Source: Terriglobia bacterium
GTDB lineage: Bacteria; Acidobacteriota; Terriglobia; Terriglobales; Acidobacteriaceae
Length of the DNA: 64,000 bases
Assembly (NCBI GenBank): GCA_020073495.1
Contig: JAIQFD010000003.1
Location: 558,001 to 622,000 of the forward strand
Reading direction: 5' to 3'
Both the position numbers and the translations under genes were made by a program. The notes below the pieces were generated by a model. The model saw only the letters and a program-made list of their open reading frames with translations, was not told the DNA's origin and did no database searches. Positions 60,268 to 64,000 of this stretch are shown here, in pieces (positions within the stretch are counted from its first letter, which is position 1; each line of letters begins with the position of its first letter).

Positions 60268-63003
60268 ATGAGCACCACAGTAGCGGAAGTCGAGAGAGAG
60301 CAGCCCGGCGCGAAAGCGGCGAAGTACGTTTACTTCTTCGGCGGAGGGAAGGCCGAGGGTAACGGCAAGATGAAGGATGAGCTGGGCGGCAAGGGCGCCG
60401 GGCTCGCGGAGATGACGAACGCGGAGCTCCCGGTGCCTCCGGGCTTCACCATCCAGACGGAGGCGTGCCGCGAGTACATGCGCGGCCACGGGAAGATGTC
60501 CCCCGATGTCGACCGGCAGATGGAGGAAGCGTTACATCGCCTGCAGCAGCTGCAGGGGCAGAAGCTGGGGATGGGCGAGAACCCGCTGCTGGTGAGCGTG
60601 CGTTCGGGCGCAAAGTTTTCCATGCCGGGGATGATGGACACCATCCTCAACCTCGGGCTGAACGACCAGAGCGTGGAGGCGCTGGCCAAGAAGAGCAAAA
60701 ACCCGCGCTTCGCCTACGACTCCTACCGCCGCCTGATCCAGATGTTCGGGAACGTGGTGCTGGACATCGAAAAGTCGGCCTTCGAGGAGGTGTTCGACGG
60801 CAAGAAGAAGCAGCGCAAGGTCAAGCTCGACACCGAGCTGGACGCGAAGGCGCTCAAAGAGGTCATTGACGAGTACAAGAAAGTCGTCAAGAAACACGCC
60901 AAGCGCGACTTCCCGCAGGAGCCGCACGAGCAGCTGATCATGGCGCGCGACGCCGTGTTCCGCTCCTGGGAGAACGACCGCGCCAAGCATTACCGCCGCA
61001 TCAACAACATCGACGACATGCTGGGCACCGCGGTGAACGTGCAGGCGATGGTCTTCGGCAACCTGGGCGAGAGCAGCGGCACGGGCGTCGGCTTCACCCG
61101 CAACCCCGCCACCGGCGTGAAGGAATTCTACGGGGAATTCCTGATGAACGCGCAGGGCGAAGACGTGGTGGCCGGCATCCGCACGCCGGTGCACATCTCC
61201 GAACTGCAGAAGATCATGCCGGGCGTCTACAACCAGCTGCGCGAGATCACGACGCGGCTGGAAAAACACTACCGCGACATGCAGGACTTCGAGTTCACCA
61301 TCCAGGAAAGCAAGCTGTACATGCTGCAGACGCGCAACGGAAAGCGCACGGGGCGCGCTGCGGTGCGGATCGCCATCCAGATGGTGGAGGAAGGGCTGAT
61401 CACGAAGGAAGAGGCGATCTTCCGTGTCGACCCCAACCAACTCTACGACTTCCTGGTGCCGGCGCTCGACGAGAAGAGCATCGAGGTGGAAGTGCTGGCC
61501 ACCGGTTTGCCGGCGTCGCCGGGCGCGGCGGTCGGCCAGATCGTCTTTACCGCCGATGAAGCTGTGGTGAAGGCAGGCCACGGACCGAAGAAGCACCCGG
61601 TGATCCTGGTGCGCGGCGAGACCGCGCCGGAAGACATCCACGGCATGGAAGTCGCGGCCGGAATTCTGACCTCGCGCGGGGGCATGACCAGCCACGCGGC
61701 GGTGGTGACGCGCGGGATGGGCAAGTGCTGCGTGGCCGGCGCCGGCGACATCGGAGTGGACGAGCACGCAGGCGAAATGCGGGTGAAAGGCCAGGTCTTC
61801 AAGGAAGGCGACTGGATCTCGCTCGACGGGACGACCGGCCGGGTCATCAAGGGCAAGCTCAACACCGTACCGCCCTCGGCCGACGATCCCGAACTGCAGA
61901 AGCTGCTGGGCTGGGCGGAACCGTTCCGCAAGATCGGGGTGCGCGCCAATGCCGACATTCCGCGCGACGCCATCCAGGCACGGGCATTCGGAGCGGAGGG
62001 CATCGGCCTCTGCCGGACGGAACACATGTTCTTCGCCGAAGACCGCATCCCGCACATGCGGGCGATGATCATGGCCACCAACGAAAAAGACCGCCGGGTG
62101 GCGCTGCGCAAGCTGTTGCCCATGCAGCGGGCCGATTTCGCGGGGCTGTTCCGCGCCATGGACGGGCTGCCGGTGGTGATCCGCACGCTGGATCCGCCGC
62201 TGCACGAATTCCTGCCCAAGCGGGAAGAGCTGATGGTGGAGATCACGAAGCTGGAGTGCACCAAGCCGAAATCGCCGAAGTTGAAAGAACTACGGCAGGT
62301 GCTGCGCCGGGTGGAAGAGCTGCATGAGTTCAACCCCATGCTGGGCTTCCGCGGCTGCCGCCTGGGCATCGCCCTGCCGGAGATCACGGAGATGCAGGCG
62401 CGGGCGATCTTCGAAGCGGCGGTGCAGGTGGCCAAGGAGGGCGTGAAAGTGATCCCCGAGGTCATGATCCCGCTCACCGCGGGCATCAAGGAGATGGCGC
62501 ACCAGGGCGGCATCGTGCGCCGGGTGGCGGAGGAGGTGTTCGCAGAGAAGGAGATGCGAGTCGAATACTTCGTCGGGACGATGATCGAGCTGCCGCGCGC
62601 CTGCGTGGTGGCGGACGAGATCGCCAAGGAAGCCGAGTTCTTCAGCTTCGGCACCAACGACCTGACGCAGACCACGTTCGGCTTCTCGCGGGACGACATC
62701 AACAAATTCCTGCCGAGCTACATCGCCGAAGGCATCCTGAAGCAGGACCCGTTCCAGGTGATCGACCGTGAAGGCGTCGGAGACCTGGTTCGCATGGCTA
62801 TCGAGCGCGGGCGCAAGACGCGTCCCAAGCTCGAGGTCGGAATCTGCGGCGAGCACGGCGGAGAACCGGCTTCGGTCGAGTTCTGCCACATGGTGGGCAT
62901 GGACTACGTTTCCTGCTCGCCATATCGCGTGCTGACCGCGCGACTGGCTGCGGCGCAAGCGGCCGCCAGCGAAGGTAAAGCGGAGGCGGGAAGAACGAAG
63001 TAG
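60268..63003 (+). CDS. ppdK: Pyruvate, phosphate dikinase
   Basis: A 911-residue enzyme that interconverts pyruvate, ATP and phosphate with phosphoenolpyruvate, AMP and pyrophosphate. The N-terminal nucleotide domain has GGKGAGLAEMTNAELPVPPGFT and the PPDK-type SGAKFSMPGMMDTILNLG. The phosphohistidine is in SRGGMTSHAAVVTRGMGK. The C-terminal PEP/pyruvate barrel has GFRGCRLGI, SFGTNDLTQTTFGFSRDD and the catalytic Cys in GICGEHGGEP. Length fits. GAGAGGA precedes the ATG. It may run in the gluconeogenic or glycolytic direction. Confidence 0.95.
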   Translation: MSTTVAEVEREQPGAKAAKYVYFFGGGKAEGNGKMKDELGGKGAGLAEMTNAELPVPPGFTIQTEACREYMRGHGKMSPDVDRQMEEALHRLQQLQGQKLGMGENPLLVSVRSGAKFSMPGMMDTILNLGLNDQSVEALAKKSKNPRFAYDSYRRLIQMFGNVVLDIEKSAFEEVFDGKKKQRKVKLDTELDAKALKEVIDEYKKVVKKHAKRDFPQEPHEQLIMARDAVFRSWENDRAKHYRRINNIDDMLGTAVNVQAMVFGNLGESSGTGVGFTRNPATGVKEFYGEFLMNAQGEDVVAGIRTPVHISELQKIMPGVYNQLREITTRLEKHYRDMQDFEFTIQESKLYMLQTRNGKRTGRAAVRIAIQMVEEGLITKEEAIFRVDPNQLYDFLVPALDEKSIEVEVLATGLPASPGAAVGQIVFTADEAVVKAGHGPKKHPVILVRGETAPEDIHGMEVAAGILTSRGGMTSHAAVVTRGMGKCCVAGAGDIGVDEHAGEMRVKGQVFKEGDWISLDGTTGRVIKGKLNTVPPSADDPELQKLLGWAEPFRKIGVRANADIPRDAIQARAFGAEGIGLCRTEHMFFAEDRIPHMRAMIMATNEKDRRVALRKLLPMQRADFAGLFRAMDGLPVVIRTLDPPLHEFLPKREELMVEITKLECTKPKSPKLKELRQVLRRVEELHEFNPMLGFRGCRLGIALPEITEMQARAIFEAAVQVAKEGVKVIPEVMIPLTAGIKEMAHQGGIVRRVAEEVFAEKEMRVEYFVGTMIELPRACVVADEIAKEAEFFSFGTNDLTQTTFGFSRDDINKFLPSYIAEGILKQDPFQVIDREGVGDLVRMAIERGRKTRPKLEVGICGEHGGEPASVEFCHMVGMDYVSCSPYRVLTARLAAAQAAASEGKAEAGRTK

Positions 63004-63028
63004 CGAACGAAGGTGCGCAAAACAATCA

Positions 63029-63058
63029 GGCCCGGCCATCCAGCCGGGCCAGTTCTTT
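63029..63058. terminator. Bidirectional terminator between ppdK and pilin
   Basis: GGCCCGGC-CATCCA-GCCGGGCC (63029-63050) followed by AGTTCTTT; on the minus strand TGATTGTTTTG follows. Confidence 0.8.
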
Positions 63059-63068
63059 GCCGTCTGAG

Positions 63069-63545
63069 CTACTGGATAAGAGCACCGGCGGCGTAACAGG
63101 TCGGAACGTCCGTGCTGTAGTGAATGGTGCCGGTCGTGTCCGTGCAGAAATAGCGGACCCCACTGGAATTGGGCGCTATTGGCGCAGCGGAATACTGGAA
63201 GCCGGTGGTCAGGGCGCCAGCTTTCGGGCAGACACCAGGAGCGAAGTTGTATCCCGCCTTAGTGCCGCTTTTGAGGACGTCGTCGATGATGCCGGCAGCG
63301 GTCGCGTCCGGCGGGTTCTTTCCCCCTCCCAAGGAATTCAAGTTGCAGGCATACCCAATGGTCGGGAACGTGGAGTTGTAAGTGTTCTCCGCCGTGGTCA
63401 AGGTGCGGAGAGAGTTGACCGCGGAGGCCTCGTTCGCGGCGATCCGCGAGCGCAGCAGGTTCGGTATGGCGATCGCGGCAATAATGAGGATGATTGCCAC
63501 CACAATCAACAGTTCAAGAAGAGAGAAACCGTTCCGGTTCCTCAT
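63069..63545 (-). CDS. Type IV pilin-like protein
   Basis: A 158-residue prepilin. The leader MRNRNG is cut before Phe7 of FSLLELLIVVAIILIIAAIAIPNLL, the class IV N-methylation/processing motif with Glu at mature position 5. The globular part is short, with four Cys (YACNLN, GVCPKAG, YFCTDT, PTCYAAG) that can make two disulfides. It could be the major pilin or a pseudopilin of a type II secretion system. AGGCGCAC-like sequence precedes the start, and no clear sigma-54 promoter was found. A pair of 16-base direct repeats lies about 150 bases upstream. Confidence 0.9.
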   Translation of the reverse strand: MRNRNGFSLLELLIVVAIILIIAAIAIPNLLRSRIAANEASAVNSLRTLTTAENTYNSTFPTIGYACNLNSLGGGKNPPDATAAGIIDDVLKSGTKAGYNFAPGVCPKAGALTTGFQYSAAPIAPNSSGVRYFCTDTTGTIHYSTDVPTCYAAGALIQ

Positions 63546-63864
63546 GTGCGCCTCTCAAGTCGATCTCAACAAACTCGTTCCTTAGCAGCGGGTGCAATCC
63601 AGTGGCCTAACTCAGCCCTCCGGCCCCTCCTATTAAGGCATAGTTACAGAAGTACTTGCCATTGCCAAAGTGGTGTCTGGGGGCTAGGTACGCCAAAATA
63701 AGTCAACAAAAAGTGCCAAAAATTGTCAACCACATTCACGAAACCGCTCTTCACGGGAGCGATACCAAGTGCCCAAAGTAATTGGACTCCCACTTGTAAA
63801 GGGAAGTAGATTAGGGACTGTGCTATAAGGCACTCACCCCCGAGAGTGTCGGTGTGCCCGGTCC
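63546..63864. other. Divergent intergenic region with 16-base direct repeats
   Basis: There is no gene. GCCAAAATAAGTCAAC (63692-63707) and GCCAAAAATTGTCAAC (63715-63730) are direct repeats matching at 13 of 16 bases with a 23-base period. A TATAAG box at 63824-63829 may serve the plus-strand gene. The region is visibly more AT-rich than the average of the window. Confidence 0.5.
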
Positions 63865-64000
63865 ATGCTGGATAAGAAACAACTGAAGGTCCAAGGTCTT
63901 CGCTACGCGCGCTCGTTGCAGGTGGTGCTGCGCACGGTGATGATGCTGTCGATCGATCACCGCGTGGCGTCCGGCCCTCTGCAAAACAGTTTCGACTCCC
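63865..64000 (+). CDS. N-terminal fragment of an unidentified protein
   Basis: The first 45 codons of a gene cut by the window end, starting MLDKKQLKVQGLRYARSLQV and continuing as a helix-rich, amphipathic segment. There is no signal peptide and no recognisable domain yet. It is divergent from the pilin gene, and a surface-motility or signalling role is possible from context only. Confidence 0.5.
   Translation, partial: MLDKKQLKVQGLRYARSLQVVLRTVMMLSIDHRVASGPLQNSFDS

Noticed and set aside
63546-63730. Sigma-54 promoter for the pilin gene
   Set aside because: TGGCAC is present on the minus strand but the TTGC part is off by one base and lacks the C, so the GG/GC spacing does not fit.

Overview
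The window is high-GC bacterial chromosome that reads as Acidobacteriota, probably a soil or subsurface Terriglobia/Koribacter-like lineage. The grounds are a VWFA-domain protein of the type expanded in acidobacteria, two PEP-CTERM proteins, a membrane-anchored Ser/Thr kinase with a mosaic architecture, an S46 peptidase, and intergenic spaces packed with short palindromic repeats. I saw no rRNA, tRNA, CRISPR array, insertion sequence or prophage. Gene density is normal and most genes are housekeeping or central metabolism.

Layout. 1-3.8 kb: the C-terminal part of a group II PLP decarboxylase, a DUF1028 protein, a DapA-family aldolase/lyase and a small TfoX/YjbR-like protein. 3.85-18.2 kb: one co-directional block of 15 genes behind a TetR gene with its own promoter and palindromic operator. 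It holds a crotonase, an aldehyde dehydrogenase, a BoxB-like di-iron oxygenase, both halves of a glutaconate-CoA-transferase-like enzyme, a dienoyl-CoA-hydratase-like crotonase, a small membrane protein, a rhodanese, a three-subunit molybdenum enzyme with the extra 4Fe-4S cysteines of 4-hydroxybenzoyl-CoA reductase, a membrane methyltransferase and two tandem amidohydrolases. This is the most interesting part: it looks like a CoA-thioester route for an aromatic compound that mixes enzyme types from the aerobic Box pathway, the anaerobic benzoyl-CoA pathway and steroid-ring opening. 18.3-31 kb: S46 peptidase, citrate synthase, a VKOR/thioredoxin-like pair, cysteine desulfurase plus MnmA, small membrane proteins, an SDR, a secreted tetratricopeptide-like protein with a long structured leader, a Fis-type regulator, CvpA and PurC.

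31-42 kb: SMC with a large acidic insertion, an M20 dipeptidase flanked by two copies of a 0.4-0.5 kb repeat block, a TPR protein/methyltransferase pair and Lon. 42-47 kb is accessory: two divergent PEP-CTERM proteins, a DUF3800 protein, and about 1.5 kb of repeat arrays. 47-52.9 kb: PDZ-membrane-GAF-kinase protein, a MoaD-MoaE fusion (relevant to the molybdenum enzyme), a VWFA protein, an Hfq-like Sm protein and an inositol-monophosphatase family enzyme. 53-64 kb: AcnB-ordered aconitase, ferredoxin, a YjbR-like protein, RecO, GlyQ/GlyS, pyruvate phosphate dikinase, a type IV pilin and the start of an unidentified gene.

Across the window, several regulatory patterns recur: four CRP/FNR-like palindromes near nifS, purC, lon and glyS; start codons placed 6-9 bases after a -10 box with no ribosome binding site (candidate leaderless mRNAs); and a family of hairpins that keep a TAAA or TGAA loop while the stem sequence changes. 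All functional statements come from reading the sequence and from recalled family knowledge; no database search was run.
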